From JACNKJ01 sp964440095 (GTDB taxonomy: Bacteria > Krumholzibacteriota > Krumholzibacteriia > JACNKJ01), in the NCBI GenBank assembly GCA_964440095.1, contig CAYTPZ010000049.1, positions 1-13,656 on the forward strand: DNA of 13,656 bases. The letters are read 5' to 3'. How positions within the stretch are numbered: the stretch's first letter is position 1; every line of letters begins with the position of its first letter. The notes beneath the pieces are model-generated. The model saw nothing but the letters and a program-made list of their open reading frames with translations. It made no database searches and had not been told where the DNA came from. Below, one piece after another: positions 1 to 7,334 of this stretch. Both the position numbers and the translations under genes were made by a program.

Positions 1-317
1 GTCTCCGGGAGGAGAGGAGAGCGGGGAGGATGAAAACAATATAGTCAATCGTGGCGCACAAAACAAGTGTTATCTATAATGTTAACAACGGGTTAGCGGG
101 CACAAGGGGCACAGCTCTTGCCACCGAAAACAGACAAAAAGGCCACCCGGGTGGACGCCGGAACAAGCCGCACTCGGCGCGAAAGCAAAGAGCCGAAGAC
201 GGTGAATCATGGCTCGCTGCTCACACGAAACCCGGAAGAGCTCATTTTCTTTCACCCAAGGGAAGCGGCTCTACGCGTCGCGTCATGGTTATCTGTGAAT
301 CGAAACGCGAGGAGAAA
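1..317. other. Left-edge intergenic stretch with no convincing gene
   Basis: About 317 bases lie downstream of the minus-strand glycosyltransferase. Short plus-strand open frames here are rich in Arg, Ser and Lys, have no recognisable domain and overlap each other in different frames, so they are not called. Visible elements are a purine-rich tract at 1-30, a possible leftward promoter at 38-66 and a perfect 12-base palindrome at 143-154. On the minus strand the palindrome is followed by a five-T run, so it could be a weak terminator for the glycosyltransferase, but its stem is only about 4 bp. Confidence 0.5.
38..66 (-). promoter_or_regulatory. Possible sigma70 promoter reading out of the left edge
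   Basis: On the minus strand, TTGTTT (66-61) is separated by 17 nt from TATATT (43-38). The -10 matches 5/6 of the sigma70 consensus and the -35 only 3/6. It would serve a gene left of the window. The local sequence is AT-rich compared with its surroundings, which raises the chance of a random match. Confidence 0.25.
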
Positions 318-1553
318 TTATGAACCCAGTCGCTTGGCGAAGATTTCCGCTAAGCTCTTGGCATTGGCCACCATGTCATAGTGGGCTTCCACGGTTTTGC
401 GTGCAGCTCCTGCCGCCGATTCGCGAGCTTCAGGGTTTTCCAAGGCGAAGATCATGGCCTCGGCGATGGCCTCTGGGCTGGAGCTGTCCACCAGCCAGCC
501 GCTTTCGTTTTCCGTGACAAGCTCGGGCAGACCTGTGACGCGCGGCGCGAGCACGGGCGTACCGCCGGCCATGGCCTCCATGACCGCCACAGGAATTCCT
601 TCGCTATGAGAAGTGAGCACGAAGAGGTCGGCGCTTTCCAGAAGCCCGCCGATTTCGCCATGGTCGAGGAGTCCCAAGAAGTGAACGCGATCGGCGATGC
701 CGAGATTGACGGCCATTTTCTCGAGCATGACTTGGCGAGCGTCCTGGTCCTTGCCCACGAGATCCAAACGAAAATCGATGCCGCGCTCGGCGAGCATGGC
801 GCAGGCGGCGAACAATCCCTCGTGGTTCTTGATGGCGTAAAGCGAGGCCGTGCAGAGCAGTTTGAATGGGCCTTGGCGCCGTGCGCTGCCTTCATGGTAG
901 GGGAAGTCATCCAGCAGAATGCCCGTGCGATTTACGTGGATCTTCTCGCCGTCGACTTCGGGGCAGAGCTTCATCATGACACGCTTGTTGTAGTCTGAAA
1001 CGGCAACAATAAATTCGGCGCCGCGGACCTTGCTTCGAAGGCTGAAGCGGCTGGGCTCGTGCACCGTGGCGCTGCCATGGGCGGTGAAGCTGAAGCTTTG
1101 CCCGTTGAGTTTTGCCGCCGCCAGTGCCGCAGTGGCCGCCTTGTAGGCGAAGTGGGCGTGAATGTGGGTGGGTTGACCCTTAATGGCCCGGGCGAAACAG
1201 ATGGCGTGAAGCATGTGCACGATGCCCTTGATGCCCTTGCCCAAGCGCTCGCTGTCATTGTCGAAGGGAACGCGAAGGAGCAGGTTCAAGAGCGCCAAGG
1301 GGCGACGAACAAGATAGTGCAGCACCGAGCCAATCAGGCGGCCCAAGGGTACCGGTCTTAGGTTGCTAGTGCGATCCAGGTAGGGCTTGGCCTCGTCGGG
1401 GCAATAATCCGAAGGCAGGAGCGACCAGATCTCGATCTCGAAATCGGCTTTCTCGAGCACTCGAATCTCGTTGTAGACGAAGTTAAGTGTGTTAGCCGGA
1501 AAGCGCTCGATCACATAGATGAGCCGCTTGTCACTGGACTTCTTCCCGGTCAT
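318..1553 (-). CDS. GT4-family glycosyltransferase (GT-B fold)
   Basis: The 411-residue protein is a probable cytoplasmic retaining glycosyltransferase that transfers a sugar from a nucleotide-sugar donor during surface-polysaccharide or glycolipid assembly. The N-terminal half holds HAHF at about 132-135 and the FTAHG element near 157-161. The C-terminal donor domain has the GT4 E-x7-E signature (SEGIPVAVME, Glu318 and Glu326), followed by a GLPELV block typical of the family. An upstream ATG at 1643 would add 30 residues. ATG 1553 is preferred because it has a GGAAAGG ribosome-binding site 5 nt upstream and because the best promoter (1598-1626) lies inside the longer version. The gene is divergent from a deacetylase/glycosyltransferase operon, which supports a glycan role. 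The sugar and acceptor cannot be read from the sequence. Confidence 0.9.
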   Translation of the reverse strand: MTGKKSSDKRLIYVIERFPANTLNFVYNEIRVLEKADFEIEIWSLLPSDYCPDEAKPYLDRTSNLRPVPLGRLIGSVLHYLVRRPLALLNLLLRVPFDNDSERLGKGIKGIVHMLHAICFARAIKGQPTHIHAHFAYKAATAALAAAKLNGQSFSFTAHGSATVHEPSRFSLRSKVRGAEFIVAVSDYNKRVMMKLCPEVDGEKIHVNRTGILLDDFPYHEGSARRQGPFKLLCTASLYAIKNHEGLFAACAMLAERGIDFRLDLVGKDQDARQVMLEKMAVNLGIADRVHFLGLLDHGEIGGLLESADLFVLTSHSEGIPVAVMEAMAGGTPVLAPRVTGLPELVTENESGWLVDSSSPEAIAEAMIFALENPEARESAAGAARKTVEAHYDMVANAKSLAEIFAKRLGS

Positions 1554-1597
1554 GCTTACCTTTCCATCCGCGATTATCCCGACCCTTGGGAGGCGCG

Positions 1598-1626
1598 ATT
1601 GTTGCATAGCCCGAAGACACTGGCAA
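1598..1626 (-). promoter_or_regulatory. Sigma70-like promoter for the GT4 gene
   Basis: On the minus strand, TTGCCA (1626-1621) and AACAAT (1603-1598) are 17 nt apart, matching the consensus 5/6 and 4/6. Transcription would start near 1590, about 38 nt before the ATG at 1553, leaving room for the GGAAAGG ribosome-binding site. It is predicted from sequence only. Confidence 0.45.
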
Positions 1627-1653
1627 GAAGGCAGCCGAGGCATCCAAAAGCCG

Positions 1654-1683
1654 TTGACCGAATTTTCTGAACGCGCTTACTAT
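1654..1683 (+). promoter_or_regulatory. Sigma70-like promoter for the deacetylase operon
   Basis: TTGACC (1654-1659) is followed after 18 nt by TACTAT (1678-1683), matching the consensus 5/6 and 4/6. The predicted start of transcription is about 45 nt upstream of the ATG at 1737. It lies back-to-back with the minus-strand promoter at 1598-1626, about 28 nt away. Confidence 0.45.
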
Positions 1684-1736
1684 CGGGAAACGAAGGACTT
1701 AGCTCGAAGCCGCCTGGCGAAAAACGGGATGGGATA

Positions 1737-2555
1737 ATGCCGATCTTCTTCTTTCGAAACGATGATGTGAACATCCTGGACCAGGAGCTGGTCGATGTGA
1801 CCCGTCGCTGCACCGAGCAGGGCGTGCCTGTTTCCCACGCCGTGGAACCGGCCAATGTCACCGACGAGGCCGTGGCCTGGTTGCGCGAGGAGAAGGCGAA
1901 AGATCCGCGGCTCATCGAAATCACCCAGCATGGTTACAATCACGAGTTGCGCGACCGGGGCGAGTTCGGGGGGGATCGATCCTATGGAGATGCGCTGGCC
2001 GACCTGGAACGTGGCCGCGATATTTTGCTGGAGAAATTCGACGGCGATTTCCTGTCGGCGCTGAACTTTCCCTTCGGCATCTACAATCAGAATGCCATGA
2101 AGGCCGCCGATAAGGCGGGTTTCCGGATTATCTGTTCGCACTTCAACGCACGGAAATCGCGGCGCACCATGTACACGGTGGGGCGCGCGCTGCGCATGGG
2201 ACAGATCCTCGGCAAGCATGTGTCCCACAACCTCGACTTCTATCCGCGCACGGGAATGTTCGCGGTGGACGTGTCGATCTCCTTCATCGATCGCTACATC
2301 GGAGCCCACGGCAGCAACACCTGCACCTTCCACTCCCTCGACGACATCAAACGTCGCGTGGAAATGTGGATGCCGCACACGCCGGTGATCGGACTGCTGT
2401 TTCACCATCGCTTTCATCATCAGCCCGAACACCTGAAGCTGATCACCGACGCGATCAATTGGCTCAAGACCATCGAAGGCGCCGAATTCCTGAACATCGG
2501 GGAAATCTACGATCGCTATTGTCCGAATCCCGGCAGCGGATTTCGAAATGGCTGA
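1737..2555 (+). CDS. NodB-type (CE4-like) polysaccharide deacetylase
   Basis: The 272-residue protein likely removes N- or O-acetyl groups from a polysaccharide using a divalent metal. It starts almost at motif 1 (FRNDDV, Asp9-Asp10). The metal-binding H-x3-H motif is QHGYNH (His65, His69), followed by an EFG/R segment seen in this deacetylase branch. A motif-3-like FPFG lies at 111-114 and a late FHHRFHH stretch at 222-228 could supply the catalytic His. No signal peptide is visible, so it probably acts in the cytoplasm on a lipid-linked intermediate, or needs another export route. The FPFG differs from the more usual aromatic/proline form of motif 3. The start has only a weak GGGAT Shine-Dalgarno. 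The next gene overlaps its end by 8 bases, so the two are probably translated together. Confidence 0.85.
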   Translation: MPIFFFRNDDVNILDQELVDVTRRCTEQGVPVSHAVEPANVTDEAVAWLREEKAKDPRLIEITQHGYNHELRDRGEFGGDRSYGDALADLERGRDILLEKFDGDFLSALNFPFGIYNQNAMKAADKAGFRIICSHFNARKSRRTMYTVGRALRMGQILGKHVSHNLDFYPRTGMFAVDVSISFIDRYIGAHGSNTCTFHSLDDIKRRVEMWMPHTPVIGLLFHHRFHHQPEHLKLITDAINWLKTIEGAEFLNIGEIYDRYCPNPGSGFRNG

Positions 2556-3720
2556 TCGCGAAGCCATCGTTTGCTTTGGCGGCTACGACTACTGGTACAG
2601 CAATCCCGGCAGCCCGGTTCAGCTCATGGAGGCGGCTCATCGCGCCGGCCACAAGGTGCTCTGGGTGAACAGCATCGGCATGAACATGCCGCGCATGCGA
2701 AAGAGCGGCTTCTGGCGTCGGGTGGGGCTGAAGCTGCGCAGCTGGTCGCGCTGGCTCAAAGCGGCTAATCCCGATTTCCATGTGCTCTCGCCCATCATAC
2801 TGCCGCTCTTCGGCAGCCCTGCGCTGGAGCGCATGAACGAAGGCTGGCTGGCTTTCCAGGTGAAGTTGGCCTATCGCATTTTGGGGTTGAAGCGTCCCAT
2901 GGTCATGGTTTGCCTTCCGTCTTTTGCGAAGGTCGCGACAAGGTTTCCCAACGCCGGGCTAATCTATTACCTGACCGACAAGTTCGAAGCCTACCGCGAC
3001 CTCAAGGCGCGCGATTCCATGCTGGCCCGCGATGCCTTGCTCAAAGAGAGAAGCGACCTGTTGATCTGCTCCTCGCGAAAGATTCAAGAGGATGCTTCGA
3101 GCTACGGCGACAAGGCCTGCCACTTCCCTCACGCGGTGGACTCGACCGACTATGATGCAGCACTTGCATCCGATGCGCCCGAGCCCGCGGATCTGGCGGC
3201 GATTGCGCATCCGCGTGTGGGTTACTTCGGTTCCCTGACCAATGCCAATAATCTCGATCTTATCGAGTACTGCGCCAAGGAAGATCCGAGTTTGCAGTTT
3301 GTGCTTATCGGTCGCGTGATGGGGGACTATTCGCAAATTGATGGTTTGCCCAATGTGCATTTGCTGGGCATGAAGCCCTACGAAGAGATACCGTTCTATG
3401 GAAAGGGTTTTGACGTGGGCATCATGACCTGGCGGCTCACCGAGTGGATTCGCTACTGCAGTCCCATCAAGACCAAGGAGTACTTGGCCCTGGGTTTGCC
3501 CGTGGTTTCTATTCCCATTGAGGAACACGACAAGGAATTCCCCGGGTTGGTTGAAACCGTCGAAACCGGCCCGCAGCTCTTGGCAGCCATTCAAGGCGCA
3601 ATTGCCAACGACAACGATGAAAAGCGCGCGGCTCGGCGTGAGCGCGTGCGCGGCGAGAGTTGGGATGGGAGCTTTGGCGAGATGATCGCCATGTTGAAGG
3701 AGCGGCAGAGTGGCCATTGA
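2548..3720 (+). CDS. Glycosyltransferase, GT4-like (TuaH-type)
   Basis: The 390-residue protein is a probable GT-B glycosyltransferase for surface polysaccharide synthesis. The N-terminal domain resembles TuaH-like enzymes (YYLTDKFEAYRD near 140-151; a CSSRKIQED-like segment at 174-182). The C-terminal donor-binding domain has VGYFGSL (224-230), FVLIGRV (251-257) and a CSPIKTKEYLALGLPVV block (304-320), the usual SPxKxxEYLAxGxPVV element of these transferases. No membrane segment or signal peptide is evident, so it should work at the inner face of the membrane. The start overlaps the deacetylase stop by 8 bases with little Shine-Dalgarno of its own, and the end overlaps the CapK-like gene by 11 bases, so all three appear to form one translationally coupled operon. 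The specific sugar is unknown. Confidence 0.85.
   Translation: MADREAIVCFGGYDYWYSNPGSPVQLMEAAHRAGHKVLWVNSIGMNMPRMRKSGFWRRVGLKLRSWSRWLKAANPDFHVLSPIILPLFGSPALERMNEGWLAFQVKLAYRILGLKRPMVMVCLPSFAKVATRFPNAGLIYYLTDKFEAYRDLKARDSMLARDALLKERSDLLICSSRKIQEDASSYGDKACHFPHAVDSTDYDAALASDAPEPADLAAIAHPRVGYFGSLTNANNLDLIEYCAKEDPSLQFVLIGRVMGDYSQIDGLPNVHLLGMKPYEEIPFYGKGFDVGIMTWRLTEWIRYCSPIKTKEYLALGLPVVSIPIEEHDKEFPGLVETVETGPQLLAAIQGAIANDNDEKRAARRERVRGESWDGSFGEMIAMLKERQSGH
3697..3702 (+). promoter_or_regulatory. Ribosome-binding site fixing a GTG start
   Basis: AAGGAG lies 7 nt upstream of the GTG at 3710, inside the 3' end of the preceding glycosyltransferase gene. It decides the GTG start of the CapK-like gene. 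Confidence 0.7.
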
Positions 3721-5065
3721 GATTCCGCGCTTTCTGAGGCGTCCCGCCATTCGAATGGTGGACATTGCGCGCAAGACCGATTCGCTGAAGTTGTTGCCCG
3801 AGCTTCTGGAAAGCCAGTGGTGGAATCTCGACAAGCTGGAAGAGCTTCAGTCCAAACGCATGGCCGAGTTGGGTCGTTACGTGCGCAGCAATGTGCCTTA
3901 CTGGGCAGCGGCGTTCGTCAAAGCCGGCTTCGATGACGATGAAGATCTCACGCCTGAAAACATCACGCGACTTCCCCTGCTCGATAAGGATATGATTCGC
4001 GAGGCTGGCGACTCGCTGAAGTCGCGCGAGTTCGAGAAGTGGCAGCCTCGGCACAAGAACACTTCGGGTTCCACCGGTGTGCCGCTGGATTATTACATCG
4101 ATCGGCCGGCGCACAGCTGGCAGTGGGCGCACATGTGGCGTGGCTGGGCGCAGACGTGTTACGTTCCCGGCGATCTCTACGCCGCGATTTCCGGTGGCTC
4201 GCTGGTTCCCGAGAAGGCGGCGCTGAAACAGACGATCTACCTGGCCTTGTCCAGTGCGCTGCACTTTCCCACCTATCATATGAACGACGAGATCATGGAG
4301 CGCTACGCCGAAAGGCTGGCCAGGAGCCCTATCGATTTCGTTTACGGGTATCCGTCGAGCATGGAGATTCTCTCGGAGTACATCACGGCTAGTCCACGAA
4401 AGAAGATTCCCATGAAGGCCGTGTTCACTACCAGTGAAGGGCTGTCGCCCAAGGCGCGCGCGGCCATCGAGCTGGCCTTCGACTGCCCGGTCTACGATAC
4501 CTACGGTTGCAACGACGGCGGCATTTTCAGTTTCGAGTGCGACCGGCACGAGGGTCTGCACATGGGCATGGAAACCGACTTCGTGGAGATCGTGGATGAG
4601 CAGGGAAATCGCGTGCCCGACGGTGAGTCCGGCGAGGTGATCGCCACAAACTTGGTGATTCGTGCCATGCCATTATTGCGCTTCCGTACGGGAGATATCG
4701 CGAGCCTCACTCGCGAGCCCTGCGAATGCGGACGCGGACTCATTCGCGTGCAGGAGTTATCCGGCCGCGAGCGCGACGTCATTCACACGCCCGACGGTCG
4801 CAAGATTCACGGCGCATTTTTCACGCACTTCGAGGCGCTGCACCATGCGGATTGGATCTCGCGTTTCCAGATTCATCAGCCCGATGCGAAGACATTCATC
4901 CTGCGAGTGATTCTTCGCCGCGAGCCCAGCGAGGAAGACAAGCAGGCCGTGATCAAGGATCTGCGCACCGCCATGGGCGACATGGATTATTGCATTGAAG
5001 TGGTGGATGAAATGGAAGTAACGCGAACCGGCAAGTTCAGGATTATCGTTTCGGATCTGAGCTAA
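3710..5065 (+). CDS. CapK/PaaK-type adenylate-forming enzyme (phenylacetate-CoA ligase family)
   Basis: The 451-residue protein starts at GTG. Known motifs of the ANL superfamily are present: the P-loop NTSGSTGVPL (117-126), TSEGLSP (241-247), YDTYGCND (262-269), the RFRTGD motif (324-329), a hinge-like GRERDVI (352-358) and the C-terminal lysine in RTGKFR (Lys442). It should activate a carboxylate with ATP and pass it to CoA or another acceptor. Cys277, Cys338 and Cys340 (FEC...CECG) fit the cysteine pattern common in this family and may bind zinc. CapK-like members often sit in capsule or exopolysaccharide loci with undefined substrates. Here the gene closes an operon with a deacetylase and a glycosyltransferase, so acyl or other carboxylate modification of a glycan is a better guess than phenylacetate degradation. 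Its stop codon overlaps the stop of the convergent ClC gene. Confidence 0.88.
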   Translation: MAIEIPRFLRRPAIRMVDIARKTDSLKLLPELLESQWWNLDKLEELQSKRMAELGRYVRSNVPYWAAAFVKAGFDDDEDLTPENITRLPLLDKDMIREAGDSLKSREFEKWQPRHKNTSGSTGVPLDYYIDRPAHSWQWAHMWRGWAQTCYVPGDLYAAISGGSLVPEKAALKQTIYLALSSALHFPTYHMNDEIMERYAERLARSPIDFVYGYPSSMEILSEYITASPRKKIPMKAVFTTSEGLSPKARAAIELAFDCPVYDTYGCNDGGIFSFECDRHEGLHMGMETDFVEIVDEQGNRVPDGESGEVIATNLVIRAMPLLRFRTGDIASLTREPCECGRGLIRVQELSGRERDVIHTPDGRKIHGAFFTHFEALHHADWISRFQIHQPDAKTFILRVILRREPSEEDKQAVIKDLRTAMGDMDYCIEVVDEMEVTRTGKFRIIVSDLS

Positions 5066-7119
5066 AGGTTCTTCACCTTCGCCACATTGTCCTCGGTGCC
5101 AAACAGCAGTATGCGATCCCCCGCCTGCAGTACGGTCTCGCGCTCGGGCAGCTCATAGCAAACATCGCCCTCAGTAGCCGTGCAGACCAGCACCACCTGC
5201 GTGTGGAACCTGCTGCGGAAATCCAGCTCGCGAAGCGTTTTCCCTTCCATCTCGTGGGGTACCACGCATTCGCTGAGCACGAAGCCGCCCAGGGTTTCGC
5301 TCACGTGGCTTTTCACCGAACTCTGCATGCGGCTGGATACGCCGCCAGCGAGATCCTCGGAAAGCATGGCCCGATTGTAAGCCTGAATAACGTCATGGCG
5401 GACCAGGGTGCCCAAGGGCCGCGTGGGATCTTCCGCATCCACCACGGGCATTTCCTCGATGTTGCTCTTGCCGAACTGACGCATGGCGAAATCGAGATCG
5501 TCGTCCAGAGTCACAGTGGGGAAGTCGGTGGTGGCAACGTCCAGTGCGATGAGCACCTGCCCTAGCGCTTCCAGCTGCGGCAGCGCGCGTTTCACCTCAT
5601 CCAATGTAAGTATGCCGGTGATGTGCTCATGCTCGTTCACCACGAAGGCCTCGTGATGACTCGCCTCGGCCAATAGTGGCAGCACCTTCGCCAGCGGCAG
5701 ATCCTGGGGAATGTGCTCCACATGATCGCGGAACACCTCGCGCACGCGCAGCCTGCGCAGCACGTTGTGATCCTTGCCCTTGAGCAGGTCGATGCCCTGC
5801 CTTGCCAGCTTGAAGGTGTAAATCGAATGGCGCTCGAGTTTCTGGCTGGTCAGCGTGGCCACGACTACCGCGATCATGAGCGGCAATATGATGCCGTAGT
5901 CACGCGTCATTTCGAAGATCATGATGATGGCCGTAATGGGCGCGTGAATCACCGCCGCGACCACCGCGCCCATGCCCACCAGCGCGTAAGCGCCTGAGCC
6001 GGCAGTCCAGTCGGGGAACCAAATATTGAAGTAGCGGCCGAGAAGACCGCCCATCATCACTCCCATAAACAGGCTTGGGGCAAAAATGCCGCCCGAGTTG
6101 CCCGATCCCAGTGTGATGCTCGTGGCGACAATCTTCACGATGAGCAGAACTGCCAAGGTGCCAAGCAGCACCTCACCGTTCATGGCCGCTTCGATGGCCT
6201 CGTATCCGTTACCCAAAGAGCGCGGCGCCCAGATGCCCACCACACCGATGAGCAATCCACCCAAGGCCGTCTTGAGCGGTGGCCATGCGGGAAGCCTCTC
6301 GGAAAGATCCTCGGCCTTGTGCAGGGTGCGCATGAAGGCCTGGCCCACGAATGCCGCCAGGAGCCCGAGGAACACATAGAGCAGTATTTCGCGGCCGTCG
6401 GTGAGGGTGAGTCCCTCGGGAATGATGAAGGCCGGGTCGTTGCCGATGTAGGCGTGACTGACGAGGGTGGCGATGACCGCGCTGATCACTAGCGGCGCGA
6501 AGTATCCCACACCGAAATCGCCCAGGATCACTTCGGCGCTGAAGAATGCGCCGGCGATGGGGGCATTGAAGGTGGCGGCAATGCCCGCCGTCGCTCCGCA
6601 GGCCACCACGGTTTTCATGCGCATGGAATTCAGCTTCAGCCACTGTCCCATGGCCGATCCCATGGCCGCGCCGATCTGCACAATGGGACCTTCTCGCCCC
6701 ACACTACCGCCGGTGGCAAGTGTCATGGCGCTGGCCACGGTTTTGCCGATCACCGTGCGCTTGGGAATGACGCCGTCGTTGAGGGCCGTGGCTTTCATCA
6801 CTTCGGGAACGCCGTGACCCTTGGCTTCGGGCGCGACAAAGTAGATGACCATGCCGCCCACGAGCCCGCCCAAGGTCGGCACGCCGAGTTTCAGCCAGAT
6901 GGAGGCTTCGCGGAAACGATCCACGAAAGCGTCGGGGCCGCCCCAGGCCATCTTTCGAATGAGATCGATGAGGAACTGGAAGAAGAGGTTGCCCAGACCG
7001 CCGAGCACGCCGATGAACACGGCCAGCACCAATAGATATAGGTGCTCGCGGGATCTGAAGTCGCGCAGTGAGTCGGCGATCCAGCCTCGGACTCGGCCTT
7101 GTAGTTGCTGAAAAGACAT
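5062..7119 (-). CDS. ClC-family chloride channel/transporter with CBS and TrkA-C domains
   Basis: The 685-residue inner-membrane protein should conduct or exchange chloride or similar anions. The ClC selectivity motifs are recognisable: GHGVPE (101-106, in place of GSGIPE), GREGPIVQ (141-148, with gating Glu143, the equivalent of E. coli Glu148) and GGIFAP (343-348). Tyr434 may match the central anion-coordinating tyrosine. By alignment by eye, the inner proton glutamate (E. coli Glu203) is replaced by Val197 in FFSAEVIL. After the membrane core come two CBS domains (about 460-515 and 535-585), which usually sense adenine nucleotides, and a TrkA-C/RCK-C domain (about 615-685), more typical of potassium and other ligand-gated transport. 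An in-frame TGA three codons upstream forces this ATG, and its Shine-Dalgarno is poor. It may share the divergent promoter region with the arsR-type gene. Confidence 0.93.
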   Translation of the reverse strand: MSFQQLQGRVRGWIADSLRDFRSREHLYLLVLAVFIGVLGGLGNLFFQFLIDLIRKMAWGGPDAFVDRFREASIWLKLGVPTLGGLVGGMVIYFVAPEAKGHGVPEVMKATALNDGVIPKRTVIGKTVASAMTLATGGSVGREGPIVQIGAAMGSAMGQWLKLNSMRMKTVVACGATAGIAATFNAPIAGAFFSAEVILGDFGVGYFAPLVISAVIATLVSHAYIGNDPAFIIPEGLTLTDGREILLYVFLGLLAAFVGQAFMRTLHKAEDLSERLPAWPPLKTALGGLLIGVVGIWAPRSLGNGYEAIEAAMNGEVLLGTLAVLLIVKIVATSITLGSGNSGGIFAPSLFMGVMMGGLLGRYFNIWFPDWTAGSGAYALVGMGAVVAAVIHAPITAIIMIFEMTRDYGIILPLMIAVVVATLTSQKLERHSIYTFKLARQGIDLLKGKDHNVLRRLRVREVFRDHVEHIPQDLPLAKVLPLLAEASHHEAFVVNEHEHITGILTLDEVKRALPQLEALGQVLIALDVATTDFPTVTLDDDLDFAMRQFGKSNIEEMPVVDAEDPTRPLGTLVRHDVIQAYNRAMLSEDLAGGVSSRMQSSVKSHVSETLGGFVLSECVVPHEMEGKTLRELDFRSRFHTQVVLVCTATEGDVCYELPERETVLQAGDRILLFGTEDNVAKVKNL

Positions 7120-7212
7120 GGAGATTCACACCATTCGGAGTGGGATATCCTGGGCGCGGCCAAACTAGCAGTGAAGCCGTCTTCGCGCAACGAGAGCTGG
7201 GTCTCTTTCTTT

Positions 7213-7252
7213 AATATTCCTACTTGACAATATAGTTGTAAAGGAATATTCT
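7213..7252. promoter_or_regulatory. Nested divergent promoters inside an inverted repeat (candidate ArsR operator)
   Basis: Plus strand: TTGACA (7224-7229), 17 nt, TATTCT (7247-7252), a near-consensus sigma70 promoter for the arsR-type gene. Minus strand: TTTACA (7242-7237), 18 nt, AATATT (7218-7213), a weaker promoter towards ClC. A perfect 8-bp inverted repeat, AATATTCC (7213-7220) and GGAATATT (7243-7250), overlaps the -10 regions of both. A smaller ACAA/TTGT repeat (7227-7230, 7236-7239) lies between. A dimeric repressor bound here would cover both promoters. That this is the ArsR-type operator is inferred from position and symmetry. Confidence 0.6.
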
Positions 7253-7287
7253 CAACACTCGATCCCGTGCAAGAGGGGATTGATACC

Positions 7288-7334
7288 GCAGGAAGGTGAG
7301 AGAATGGGGAGGGGCCTTGCTCCTCCCCACCTGC
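7288..7334 (+). promoter_or_regulatory. Structured mRNA leader with strong ribosome-binding site and hairpin
   Basis: A perfect 8-bp stem (TGGGGAGG 7305-7312, CCTCCCCA 7322-7329, 9-nt loop) lies between a strong Shine-Dalgarno (AAGGTGA, 7293-7299) and the arsR-type ATG at 7339. GCAGG (7288-7292) can pair with CCTGC (7330-7334) and extend the stem, leaving the Shine-Dalgarno in a 12-nt bulge. Alternatively AGGTG (7294-7298) can pair with CACCT (7328-7332) and hide it. It could act as a translational switch. Confidence 0.45.

Noticed and set aside
51..381. Overlapping short plus-strand frames in the left edge region
   Set aside because: They overlap each other in different frames, have no conserved motif and run into the glycosyltransferase gene on the opposite strand.
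1554..1643. 30-residue N-terminal extension of the GT4 gene from ATG 1643
   Set aside because: It has no ribosome-binding site and contains the likely promoter, and the family match begins after Met31.
1680..2567. 295-codon minus-strand open frame
   Set aside because: It is antisense to the deacetylase gene, whose metal motifs are clear.
2959..3834. 291-codon minus-strand open frame
   Set aside because: It is antisense to the operon glycosyltransferase gene and has no motif or Shine-Dalgarno.
3509..4561. 350-codon minus-strand open frame
   Set aside because: It is antisense to the CapK-like and glycosyltransferase genes. It has no ribosome-binding site of note and no recognisable motif, while the plus-strand genes carry clear family motifs.
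7129..7134. ATG GTG followed by TGA upstream of the ClC start
   Set aside because: A two-codon frame without a ribosome-binding site. It only shows that the ClC start cannot be further upstream.
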